From contig DASWIV010000339.1 of the NCBI GenBank assembly GCA_036397475.1, positions 1-7,845 of the forward strand: a stretch of 7,845 bases of DNA, read 5' to 3'. The notes under the pieces were generated by a model that worked only from the letters and a program-made list of their open reading frames with translations, searched no databases and was not told the origin of the DNA. This document shows, piece after piece, positions 1 to 5,954 of this stretch. Both the position numbers and the translations under genes were made by a program. This stretch comes from DASWIV01 sp036397475 (lineage in GTDB: Bacteria > JAJVIF01 > JAPKYR01). How positions within the stretch are numbered: the stretch's first letter is position 1; each line of letters opens with the position of its first letter.

Positions 1-794
1 AAGAGGATATCTCGAGGGGCGATGTCACGTCGTACAATCTTCCCCTTCGTAATGTGGAAACATCGGCCGGGCTGATTGCGAGAACCGACGGGGTTTTAGC
101 CGGTGGAGGCGGATTCGAAAGAGTTTTTCACCTGATGGATTCATCCATTTTTTTCTCGAAGAGATCAGACGATGGCTGCAAATATTCAGCCGGGGAAGAG
201 TTATTCGCCCTGAGTGGAAACGCGCAGTCAATCCTGATCGCTGAACGGACCGCGTTGAACCTGGTCACACACCTTTCCGGAATCGCGACCCTGACGGCCA
301 GATTTGTCGAAAAAGTCAAAGGAACGGGTGTCAAAATTACGGATACAAGAAAGACTCTTCCCGGGCTGCGTGTCCTTCAGAAATACGCGGTACGTTGCGG
401 CGGTGGAGTTAATCACCGGATGGACCTTGCCGCGGCTGTTCTGATCAAGGATAATCACCTGACCCTGGTCGGGAAAGAGCTTTCAGATGTTGTCGCGGAC
501 CTGAGGGAAAAGATAGGGCACACTGTCAAGATAGAGGTCGAGACGGAAACAGTCGGCCAGGTTGAGGACGCGATCGAGTCCGGAGCCGATATTATTATGC
601 TTGACAATATGGATTTTGAAACTGCGCGGGAATCGGTGAAACTTGCCAAAGGAAAAGCTATACTTGAAGTGTCGGGTGGAGTGAACCTGAATAATGTGAG
701 GGAATGGGCCGAGACCGGGGTTGATGTGATTTCAATAGGCATGCTTACCCATTCGGCGCCGGTGGCGGATATGTCGCTGGAATTCGGACGATAA
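1..794 (+). CDS. nadC: Nicotinate-nucleotide pyrophosphorylase (quinolinate phosphoribosyltransferase), 5' partial
   Basis: NadC converts quinolinate and PRPP to nicotinate mononucleotide, CO2 and PPi in cytosolic de novo NAD synthesis. The reading frame is open from base 3, and its first residues, EDISRGDVTS, are the conserved N-terminal NadC motif, so the gene begins upstream of the window. The first in-frame GTG, at 54, is internal and not the true start. Further family motifs follow in order: ERTALNLVTHLSGIAT, TRKTLPGLR, KYAVRCGGGVNHR (substrate-binding Arg, His and Lys residues), LIKDNH, EVE, DIIMLDN, EVSGGV and a C-terminal SIGMLTHSAP. There are 263 codons in view. The family usually has about 280-290 residues, so only some 15-25 are missing. 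The TAA stop is at 792-794. The next gene starts 47 bp downstream with no terminator between, which suggests an operon. The assignment is secure. Confidence 0.96.
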   Translation, partial: EDISRGDVTSYNLPLRNVETSAGLIARTDGVLAGGGGFERVFHLMDSSIFFSKRSDDGCKYSAGEELFALSGNAQSILIAERTALNLVTHLSGIATLTARFVEKVKGTGVKITDTRKTLPGLRVLQKYAVRCGGGVNHRMDLAAAVLIKDNHLTLVGKELSDVVADLREKIGHTVKIEVETETVGQVEDAIESGADIIMLDNMDFETARESVKLAKGKAILEVSGGVNLNNVREWAETGVDVISIGMLTHSAPVADMSLEFGR

Positions 795-841
795 TAATAC
801 AGGCATTGAGATAACGGATTTTTTGAAAGAGAGCTAAGAAA

Positions 842-1147
842 GTGGTTGAAAATATCAGAACAACACAGGATCATATCCGGTTTCTTGAAAATTTCATTAA
901 CGAGATAACCGGAAAAATCGACGAGCTTACCAACGGGAGGGACATCGAGAAGGAAATCCTTTCCCTCGAGTACCGCCTTGAGGTTCTACGCAATTCTAAT
1001 GGGACCTTCACCGAACGCATTGCAGAGCTTGAGAAAGAGTTGAAGGAAGCCAGAAGTGAATTCGGCAAAATTAAGCCAGTCATTGAGAGTCTCGAAGAAG
1101 AGCGCGCTTATTACCGCAAGGTTCAATCAGACCTGAGCAGCATCTAA
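842..1147 (+). CDS. Small coiled-coil protein of unknown function
   Basis: This 101-residue protein is not one I recognise. It is highly charged and almost entirely predicted helical, with heptad-like hydrophobic spacing. Residues about 3-30 (IRFLENFINEITGKIDEL), 33-50 (IEKEILSLEYRLEVLR) and 57-95 (ERIAELEKELKEARSEF and onward) form three helical stretches. They are separated by likely turns at N31-G32 and N51-SNGTF. There is no signal peptide, membrane segment or cysteine, so it is probably cytosolic and oligomeric. The start is GTG at 842. It is preceded by a purine-rich AAGAGAG (827-833) that could act as a weak ribosome binding site. It lies 47 bp after nadC and 5 bp before coaX, so co-transcription is likely. 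The operon position and codon use resembling its neighbours support a real gene, but function cannot be inferred. Confidence 0.8.
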   Translation: MVENIRTTQDHIRFLENFINEITGKIDELTNGRDIEKEILSLEYRLEVLRNSNGTFTERIAELEKELKEARSEFGKIKPVIESLEEERAYYRKVQSDLSSI

Positions 1148-1152
1148 TTCCC

Positions 1153-1920
1153 ATGTTACTGGGCATCGATATCGGAAACACGAATATTGTCTGTGGCGCA
1201 TTCAGGAAGGACGAGATAATCGCCCGCGCGCGTCTCGCGACAGACCTCCGTAAAACAACAGATGAATACGGCGGCTTGCTTTTGAATATTCTTGCGGTAC
1301 GCGCCGAAGGTGACCAGAAAGTAAACGGGATTGCGATCTCGTCTGTAGTGCCGCCGCTTACGCCCACCTTTAAAGACCTGGCGATCACATATTTTAATGT
1401 CGATCCGCTTATCGTCGGTCCCGGGATAAGAACGGAGATGCCAATAAAGTATGACGATCCTCGCACAGTCGGAGCAGACAGGATCGTCAACGCTGTCGCG
1501 GCGAGCCATATATATCCGATTCCCCAGATCATTATCGACTCTGGAACCGCCCTCACTTTCTGCGCCGTCAATGCAAATCGCGAATACTGCGGCGGCGCTA
1601 TTTTCCCCGGGATGAAAACTTCGTACCAGGCACTGGCAAGGAGCGCCGCGCAGCTGAGCATGATAGATTTTGTTCCACCAAGGACAGCGATTGGAAAATC
1701 CACCGAGGAAAGCCTTCAGTCAGGAGCTATTAATGGTTATGTGTCGGTTGTCGAGGGAATGGTCGCTCGATTTAAAGCTGAACTTGGCGGCGAAGCCACC
1801 GTGATCGGCACAGGAGGGGTGGTAAACGTCATTGCTCAGCGGACCGACGCAATTGATTATGTCGATCCCGACCTCACCTTGAAGGGCTTGAAAATTCTTT
1901 ATAATCTCAATCGCCCGTAA
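1153..1920 (+). CDS. coaX: Type III pantothenate kinase
   Basis: CoaX phosphorylates pantothenate with ATP, the first committed step of coenzyme A synthesis in the cytosol. At 255 residues it has the usual family length. Visible signatures of the acetate/sugar kinase (ASKHA) fold are DIGNTN at residues 6-11 (phosphate loop), ISSVVP at 62-67, GADR at 107-110 with the catalytic Asp109, DSGTALTF at 129-136, GGAIFPG at 147-153, the S183-TEESLQSG segment and GTGG at 219-222. DSGTA is a small variant of the common DFGTA motif; the key Asp and Thr remain. The ATG lies 5 bp after the preceding stop. No strong Shine-Dalgarno sequence is visible, so translational coupling to the coiled-coil gene is likely. 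Pairing with nadC gives an NAD/CoA cofactor cluster. In many bacteria birA sits next to coaX, but it is not present here. Confidence 0.96.
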   Translation: MLLGIDIGNTNIVCGAFRKDEIIARARLATDLRKTTDEYGGLLLNILAVRAEGDQKVNGIAISSVVPPLTPTFKDLAITYFNVDPLIVGPGIRTEMPIKYDDPRTVGADRIVNAVAASHIYPIPQIIIDSGTALTFCAVNANREYCGGAIFPGMKTSYQALARSAAQLSMIDFVPPRTAIGKSTEESLQSGAINGYVSVVEGMVARFKAELGGEATVIGTGGVVNVIAQRTDAIDYVDPDLTLKGLKILYNLNRP

Positions 1921-1935
1921 ATTCCGGATTTTCAC

Positions 1936-1943
1936 TGTATAAT
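1936..1943 (+). promoter_or_regulatory. Possible -10 box for the dus gene
   Basis: The 34-bp gap between coaX and dus contains a perfect TATAAT (1938-1943) directly preceded by TG. No recognisable -35 lies 16-18 bp upstream. Transcription would begin about 5 nt before the GTG at 1955, giving a very short leader. The box may allow dus expression independent of the upstream operon. A chance match in an AT-rich spacer is possible. Confidence 0.35.
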
Positions 1944-1954
1944 ATTTCCCTGAA

Positions 1955-2998
1955 GTGAATAACAAATCTGAAAGATCCTTAAAGGAACGACTTCTGGACC
2001 CGGACGACTGTCCGATACTGGTGAGTCCTCTAGCTGGATGGACCGACATGCCGTTCAGGGATATCCTGCGGTATTGCGGAGCGAAGCATTTGTTTGTCCC
2101 GTTCATATCCGCGTACGCTCTCGAGCGGGACGATGTGAAGGAGAGATATCAGGAAGAAGTAAGCGCTGAACCCGGTCCGGTCCAGATTTTCGGCAATGAC
2201 GCTGAAGTGTGCGCCAATGCGGCAAAAATGCTGGAGGACGCTGGAGCTGAATTAATCGACTTCAACTGCGGATGCAGTGTCAAGAAAATTCATCGTGGAG
2301 GCGGAGGGAGCGCTCTGCTGTGTGATTTTCGAAACCTGAAAAAAATCCTTGCGGAAATAAAAAATGCCGTTTCCATTCCTGTAACGTTTAAAACCAGGAT
2401 CGGCTTCGATAAAGACGACGATTCGTCCGGACTTGAAGCGTGTAAAATTGCCCAGGACCTCGGTTATGAGTGGGTCACACTGCATGGACGCACCGCGAAG
2501 CAGGCGTTTGGCGGAGTAGCTAACTGGGAGGCTATCGCGCGCCTCGTCGATCTGCTTGATATCCCTGTAGTCGGGAATGGCGATGTACTCACTGCGGATG
2601 ACGCAAAAAAAATGTTAGAAGATACAAAATGTGCCGGGATAATGGTCGGGCGGGGAGTGATGGGTGACCCGTGGCTCGCGGGTGATATTGAGGCGTTCTT
2701 ATCTACAGGAAACAGGCACGGGGAAAGATCGCGACCTGAAATAATCGGGGTAATGCTCAGGCACCAGGAAAGCCTGATTGATCATTACGGTCCGGAGAAG
2801 GGAACTAAGGATTTCAGAAAACATATCGGACGATACCTTCGCGGATTCGCACAGGCTGCGAGAATACGCTCGATGCTGGTGATAATAGACGATAGCGCAA
2901 TCGTCCGGGATATTTTGACCGAACTTGGAGAAGGCAGGAATCCCGAACAGGTACTGGAAAAGTACGAGCCCGATAATCAATCCCGGATAATGCAGTAA
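1955..2998 (+). CDS. tRNA-dihydrouridine synthase, DusB-like
   Basis: Dus enzymes use FMN and NADPH to reduce specific uridines in tRNA to dihydrouridine. The 347-residue protein has an N-terminal TIM barrel: SPLAGWTDMPFR (24-35), VQIFG (76-80), the active-site loop DFNCGCSVKK (102-111) with the predicted catalytic Cys107, FKTRIG (145-150) with the FMN/tRNA-contacting Lys146, LHGRT (176-180) with His177, GNGDV (207-211) and GRGVMGDPW (232-240). A C-terminal helical domain contains KHIGRYLRGF. Two departures from the usual family pattern are visible: the Cys is followed by Ser rather than the near-universal Pro, and the usual PMAG(V/I)TD is PLAGWTD. An in-frame stop at 1940 leaves GTG 1955 as the first start; no clear Shine-Dalgarno is seen. 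Dus next to coaX is a familiar arrangement. Family membership is secure; the uridine position modified is not. Confidence 0.93.
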   Translation: MNNKSERSLKERLLDPDDCPILVSPLAGWTDMPFRDILRYCGAKHLFVPFISAYALERDDVKERYQEEVSAEPGPVQIFGNDAEVCANAAKMLEDAGAELIDFNCGCSVKKIHRGGGGSALLCDFRNLKKILAEIKNAVSIPVTFKTRIGFDKDDDSSGLEACKIAQDLGYEWVTLHGRTAKQAFGGVANWEAIARLVDLLDIPVVGNGDVLTADDAKKMLEDTKCAGIMVGRGVMGDPWLAGDIEAFLSTGNRHGERSRPEIIGVMLRHQESLIDHYGPEKGTKDFRKHIGRYLRGFAQAARIRSMLVIIDDSAIVRDILTELGEGRNPEQVLEKYEPDNQSRIMQ

Positions 2999-3032
2999 AT
3001 CCTCAAGTTAGTTCTGTGCTGGAAATATCCTC

Positions 3033-4091
3033 TCAAGATTTAATGATCTCCAGAAGCTTCCCCGCGACCCCTGTCGTCTCATCCAGCCTGCGCCATTCGA
3101 ATCCGGATGATTTATACTGCTTGAGCGCCAATACCAGTTTCTTATCGTCAGGGACAAGCCTTCCGTATCCCTTGTCCAGCATATTCGTGATCATGCGGTT
3201 TTGCTTGGAAGTGCCGGCGTTGGTTTTTTCAGATTGAAAAATCAGCGGCCCGCATCCTGCACTCGACGCTTCCGAGATCATGCTGACTGAATCGGATGTG
3301 ACAATCGCAGCATCTGAAATGTGAAACATGGCGTAAAGTGGATTTTTGTTCTCCATGTGCCAGATGAGAGTCCATCGCAAGGCGTGCACTTTGTTAATGT
3401 ACCCAGAAATTTTATTTTCAAGCGCGACAGGAGTCCTGCGGGCGGTAGACAGTAATATCCAGTACTGATTTTCCTCAGCCCAGTCGAAAGTCGCTTCCAG
3501 GGCGTTGATCACCTTGTCTGAATCGAATCCCACACTTGACGATGGCCCCCCGATGACCCATGAAATAAAATTCCCGTCCGATGGTATCTGTTCCTTCCAT
3601 TTTTCCCACTCATTGCGCATGAATTCATCAGTGACACGGTTAGGAGCTGAATTAGTTGTGATAACGTTCGGTTTATCGGGAGGATTATCGTGGACGGGTA
3701 TCACGGCAAGGTCGAATTTGTTCACGGGGACCAGCGATGGGGTCATGCATGCACATGTTTTCGCCCCGGTTAATTTTCCGGCAAGCAGGCATGGAGCGGC
3801 GGAAAAAGTTCCGGTCGATATGACGACATCCGGCATGAAATCGAGGAGTTCCTGAACTTTGTCGTTTCCGAAGACCTGATTCAGTTCCCTGACTAGCTTC
3901 GATTCAGACTGGTTTCCGGGAAATATCGATTTAAACCTTAAAAATAACTCCTCCGGACCGATCCTCAGCGAATGGCGGAGTATCATAATATTGGACTCGG
4001 GCAATCTTTCGGCGATTCCCAGGCTCTGATTTTCGTGCCCCGGTTTGCCGTCCGAAATTATCGTAACCTTTATCGGCTTAATATCGCTCAC
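3033..4091 (-). CDS. ELM1-family (mitochondrial fission ELM1-like) GT-B-fold protein
   Basis: This 352-residue cytosolic-type protein belongs to the family named after plant ELM1. Its bacterial members resemble GT-B glycosyltransferases and have poorly defined roles, often inferred to lie in envelope glycan metabolism. Signatures are SDGKPGHENQS (13-23), a glycine-rich start of the first Rossmann-like domain; STGTFSAAPCLLAGKLTGAK (92-111); FDLAVIPVHD (126-135); WVIGGP (178-183), which opens the second domain; LLSTARRTP (213-221); and VTSDSVSMISEA (264-275), which resembles the nucleotide-sugar-binding region of GT-B enzymes. There is no signal peptide. The start is GTG at 4091; an in-frame stop lies about 35 bp upstream and no other start codon intervenes, so the start is well fixed. 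There is no Shine-Dalgarno; a -10 box sits 6 nt upstream. It converges on dus, with a 34-bp gap and no visible terminator. The enzymatic activity is unknown. Confidence 0.88.
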   Translation of the reverse strand: MSDIKPIKVTIISDGKPGHENQSLGIAERLPESNIMILRHSLRIGPEELFLRFKSIFPGNQSESKLVRELNQVFGNDKVQELLDFMPDVVISTGTFSAAPCLLAGKLTGAKTCACMTPSLVPVNKFDLAVIPVHDNPPDKPNVITTNSAPNRVTDEFMRNEWEKWKEQIPSDGNFISWVIGGPSSSVGFDSDKVINALEATFDWAEENQYWILLSTARRTPVALENKISGYINKVHALRWTLIWHMENKNPLYAMFHISDAAIVTSDSVSMISEASSAGCGPLIFQSEKTNAGTSKQNRMITNMLDKGYGRLVPDDKKLVLALKQYKSSGFEWRRLDETTGVAGKLLEIIKS

Positions 4092-4097
4092 GATGAG

Positions 4098-4106
4098 ATT
4101 GTAGCA
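4098..4106 (-). promoter_or_regulatory. Extended -10 promoter of the ELM1-family gene
   Basis: Read on the minus strand, the motif is TGCTACAAT: an extended -10 (TGn) followed by TACAAT (4103-4098), which matches the consensus at five of six positions. No -35 resembling TTGACA lies 16-18 bp upstream, as is common for extended -10 promoters. Six nucleotides (CTCATC) separate the box from the GTG start codon, so the expected +1 is the first base of that codon. Confidence 0.6.
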
Positions 4107-4149
4107 CGGGTTCGCGTGGCTGGCTCCTTATTAAAGTTAAAATATGGCT

Positions 4150-4155
4150 TATAAT
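4150..4155 (+). promoter_or_regulatory. Alternative distal -10 box upstream of the protease
   Basis: A perfect TATAAT stands here with only a weak -35 candidate (TTATTA, 4128-4133, 16-bp spacer). If used, it would produce a leader of roughly 125 nt that carries the nested inverted repeat at 4183-4217. The AT-rich context makes a chance match plausible. Confidence 0.25.
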
Positions 4156-4159
4156 GACG

Positions 4160-4171
4160 ATTATTAATAAT
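4160..4171. repeat. 12-bp perfect palindrome
   Basis: ATTATTAATAAT reads the same on both strands. It lies in the divergent intergenic region, 69 bp from the ELM1-family start and 116 bp before the protease start. It could be a binding site for a dimeric regulator, but all-A/T palindromes also arise by chance. Confidence 0.5.
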
Positions 4172-4182
4172 GGTTATAAATT

Positions 4183-4217
4183 ACTGCCACTTGCCAGGCA
4201 TAGCAGGTTAGGGCAGT
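4183..4217. repeat. Nested inverted repeat (possible hairpin)
   Basis: Outer arms ACTGCC and GGCAGT are perfectly complementary over 6 bp with 23 nt between them. Inside, TTGCCAGGCA contains a short TGCC/GGCA pair around a single A. A U-tract does not follow, so it is not an intrinsic terminator. It may be a protein site or fold within a long leader RNA. Confidence 0.4.
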
Positions 4218-4220
4218 CTC

Positions 4221-4249
4221 TTGATTAATCATGTAATAGCAGTGATAAT
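4221..4249 (+). promoter_or_regulatory. Sigma70-type promoter of the protease-lipoprotein unit
   Basis: A -35 TTGATT (4221-4226) and a -10 GATAAT (4244-4249) are separated by exactly 17 bp. They match the consensus at four and five of six positions. The expected +1 is near 4256, giving a leader of about 30 nt that includes the ribosome binding site at 4275. The perfect palindrome TGATTAATCA (4222-4231) covers most of the -35, so a repressor or activator site is possible. Confidence 0.55.
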
Positions 4250-4274
4250 TAACGTGCGTACTTAGCGTTACGCC

Positions 4275-4280
4275 GAGGTG
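4275..4280 (+). promoter_or_regulatory. Ribosome binding site of the S8 protease gene
   Basis: GAGGTG is 6 nt before the ATG at 4287, an ordinary Shine-Dalgarno sequence and spacing. It shows that this genome does use Shine-Dalgarno initiation, which contrasts with the SD-less starts of the ELM1-family gene and the 6940 gene. Confidence 0.75.
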
Positions 4281-4286
4281 TAATAG

Positions 4287-5918
4287 ATGAAATTTCGCTC
4301 ATTTTTCTCAACTTACCTGCTGGCAGCTTTCCTGGTAAGCTTTTCGATTGTATCCAACAGCGCCGAAGCGCAGAATTCGGTTGGAGGGGGAGTCACACCG
4401 TCTTCCGGAAATGTGATTCAGTACGATACGACCGGAATGATCCCCGATTCGGTGATTGTCGAGTTCGACTCCTATGCCGAGGTGCGATCCGCCCAGACGT
4501 TTGACACTTATCCCGGCGTGATCTGGGATCGGTCCATGAGCTCGAGACCGGTCGCGAGATTCAGGATCACCGACGGATCCAGTCCGATCGATACGATTCT
4601 CAGGCTGCGTCCATTTTCCGGAATCAGGGAAGTCTACCCCAACTACCGGCGTTCGGCTTCATTCACGCCGAACGATCCGTACTTCACCCTGCAGTCTGAA
4701 GAGATTAATGTAGCTCAGATCCCTGCCGCCTGGGACATCCAGACCGGCTCATCGAATGTACTGGTAGCTGTGATAGACACCGGTGTAGATACCACCCATC
4801 CCGATCTCCTTCCAAACCTGGTTTTACCCGGAATAAATGTACGCGAACCTGGGTTCGAGGATGTAGTTACTGACGACAGCGGCCACGGTACAGCGGTGAT
4901 GGGAGTCATCGGGGCTGTTGGAAACAATGGTATCGGTGTCGCGGGTACATCGTGGAATGTGCGCATACTCCCTATTCGGGCGTGCGGCGGCCCGTTGCTG
5001 GACTGCGACCTGTTCGACGAGGTCGAAGCGATTGACGTCGCGAGGACCAATGGCGCGGATATCATCAATATGTCTATCGGTGGTGTAGGGACGATCTCTC
5101 TGGAACAGAACGCTGTAAGGGATGCCTATGAAGCGGGAATCGTCATAGTCTCCGCTGCCGGAAACGGGAATCCAGGCAAGCTGTTTGTCGCGACAGGCGA
5201 TCCCGCACAGGATAAATTATTGCTTTATTATCCTGCGGCATTGCCTGAAGTAATTGGAGTCGGAGCGGTCGGCAACGACGGATTAAAAGCTGATTTTTCA
5301 AATTACGGAGAAGATATCCTGAGCATTATGGCTCCGGGTGTGGATATTGTAACAACCGTGCCTGAAGACGAGGTTTATTTGTACACTGGCGATGGTCCCC
5401 CGTACGGGCTAGCCAGCGGAACAAGTTTCGCTACTCCAATGGTATCCGGTGTCGCGGCACTGGTGCTTAGCCAGTTCCCTGAGCTGACCCCGGCCGAGGT
5501 AAGAGCGCGCCTGGAACTGACCGCGATACCGATGGCCGGTCCGGATGCAAATAACAACGGGATCAACGACTATTACAGCCATGGAATTTTGAATGCCTAC
5601 GGAGCTCTTACGCAATCGACATCGGTTGGAAACAATTATTATCGGATAGGCGTGGCTGAATCGCCGATAATTCCCGGCGACGTTATTGTCATTCTGCAGG
5701 CGTTTGTCGCCATAGATGGTTCTCCCACCGGACAGTGGACAGCGGTTGATTCTTCAGACTATGGGACATTTGAGTTCAATCCGGTCGAAACGCGACAGGG
5801 CTTCTTCATCGGGCATTTCCATCCTGGTGATGTTGGAAGTATATCGGTGAGCGTTACGGGCTTATCCAATGGAGCGCCGCTGCCGCCAGTATTGGTGATC
5901 TACACCCTGACAAGTTAA
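4287..5918 (+). CDS. Secreted subtilisin-like serine protease (peptidase family S8) with C-terminal beta domain
   Basis: This 543-residue protein is an exported serine endopeptidase. Residues 1-28 form a Sec signal peptide (FLVSFSIVSNSAEA, cleavage likely after A28). Residues about 50-125 look like an inhibitor/chaperone-type propeptide (IPDSVIVEF to GIREVYPNYRR). The S8 catalytic domain spans about 135-440 and is complete: Asp164 in VIDTGVD, His200 in DDSGHGT, oxyanion Asn293 in AAGNGN and Ser380 in SGTSFATP. Cys233 and Cys240 are the only cysteines and may form a disulfide loop. DANNNGINDYY (420-430) resembles an acidic metal-binding loop. Residues about 448-543 form a beta-rich domain I cannot assign; I see no dockerin, LPXTG or obvious type IX sorting signal. 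The ATG has a good ribosome binding site. The lipoprotein gene follows closely and probably shares the transcript. The substrate is unknown. Confidence 0.94.
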   Translation: MKFRSFFSTYLLAAFLVSFSIVSNSAEAQNSVGGGVTPSSGNVIQYDTTGMIPDSVIVEFDSYAEVRSAQTFDTYPGVIWDRSMSSRPVARFRITDGSSPIDTILRLRPFSGIREVYPNYRRSASFTPNDPYFTLQSEEINVAQIPAAWDIQTGSSNVLVAVIDTGVDTTHPDLLPNLVLPGINVREPGFEDVVTDDSGHGTAVMGVIGAVGNNGIGVAGTSWNVRILPIRACGGPLLDCDLFDEVEAIDVARTNGADIINMSIGGVGTISLEQNAVRDAYEAGIVIVSAAGNGNPGKLFVATGDPAQDKLLLYYPAALPEVIGVGAVGNDGLKADFSNYGEDILSIMAPGVDIVTTVPEDEVYLYTGDGPPYGLASGTSFATPMVSGVAALVLSQFPELTPAEVRARLELTAIPMAGPDANNNGINDYYSHGILNAYGALTQSTSVGNNYYRIGVAESPIIPGDVIVILQAFVAIDGSPTGQWTAVDSSDYGTFEFNPVETRQGFFIGHFHPGDVGSISVSVTGLSNGAPLPPVLVIYTLTS

Positions 5919-5940
5919 GATGACGATGTGATGAAAATAA

Positions 5941-5946
5941 AAAGGA
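5941..5946 (+). promoter_or_regulatory. Ribosome binding site that decides the lipoprotein start
   Basis: AAAGGA lies 8 nt before the ATG at 5955. The upstream alternatives, GTG 5928 and ATG 5931, have no comparable site. Starting at 5955 also gives a typical short lipoprotein signal peptide (MKYILTVLTLLIFAIGISC). Confidence 0.65.
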
Positions 5947-5954
5947 TTAACGCC

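Larger units (their letters stand above)
4092..4286. other. Divergent intergenic region with palindromes
   Basis: The 195 bp between the divergent ELM1-family and protease genes are AT-rich compared with the flanking genes. They hold a perfect 12-bp palindrome ATTATTAATAAT (4160-4171) and a perfect 10-bp palindrome TGATTAATCA (4222-4231). A nested inverted repeat lies between them: ACTGCC (4183-4188) pairs with GGCAGT (4212-4217), and TGCC-A-GGCA (4192-4200) is inside. The second palindrome overlaps the predicted -35 of the protease promoter, an operator-like position. No ORF or RNA gene is evident. Confidence 0.6.

Noticed and set aside
54..794. GTG at 54 as the start of nadC
   Set aside because: The frame is open to base 3 and the upstream residues EDISRGDVTS are a conserved NadC motif, so the start lies outside the window.
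455..874. 139-residue - strand ORF opposite nadC
   Set aside because: It is antisense to conserved nadC codons, serine/threonine-rich, and has no recognisable domain.
1080..1703. 207-residue - strand ORF opposite coaX
   Set aside because: It is fully antisense to the well-supported coaX gene; its length comes from the codon bias of the sense strand.
2999..3032. Bidirectional terminator between the convergent dus and ELM1-family genes
   Set aside because: The 34-bp gap has only a 3-bp self-complementary element (GGAAATATCC) and no T-run; no terminator can be supported.
5928..5954. GTG 5928 or ATG 5931 as the lipoprotein start
   Set aside because: They lack a Shine-Dalgarno and would extend the signal peptide by nine mostly charged residues; ATG 5955 has AAAGGA at good spacing.
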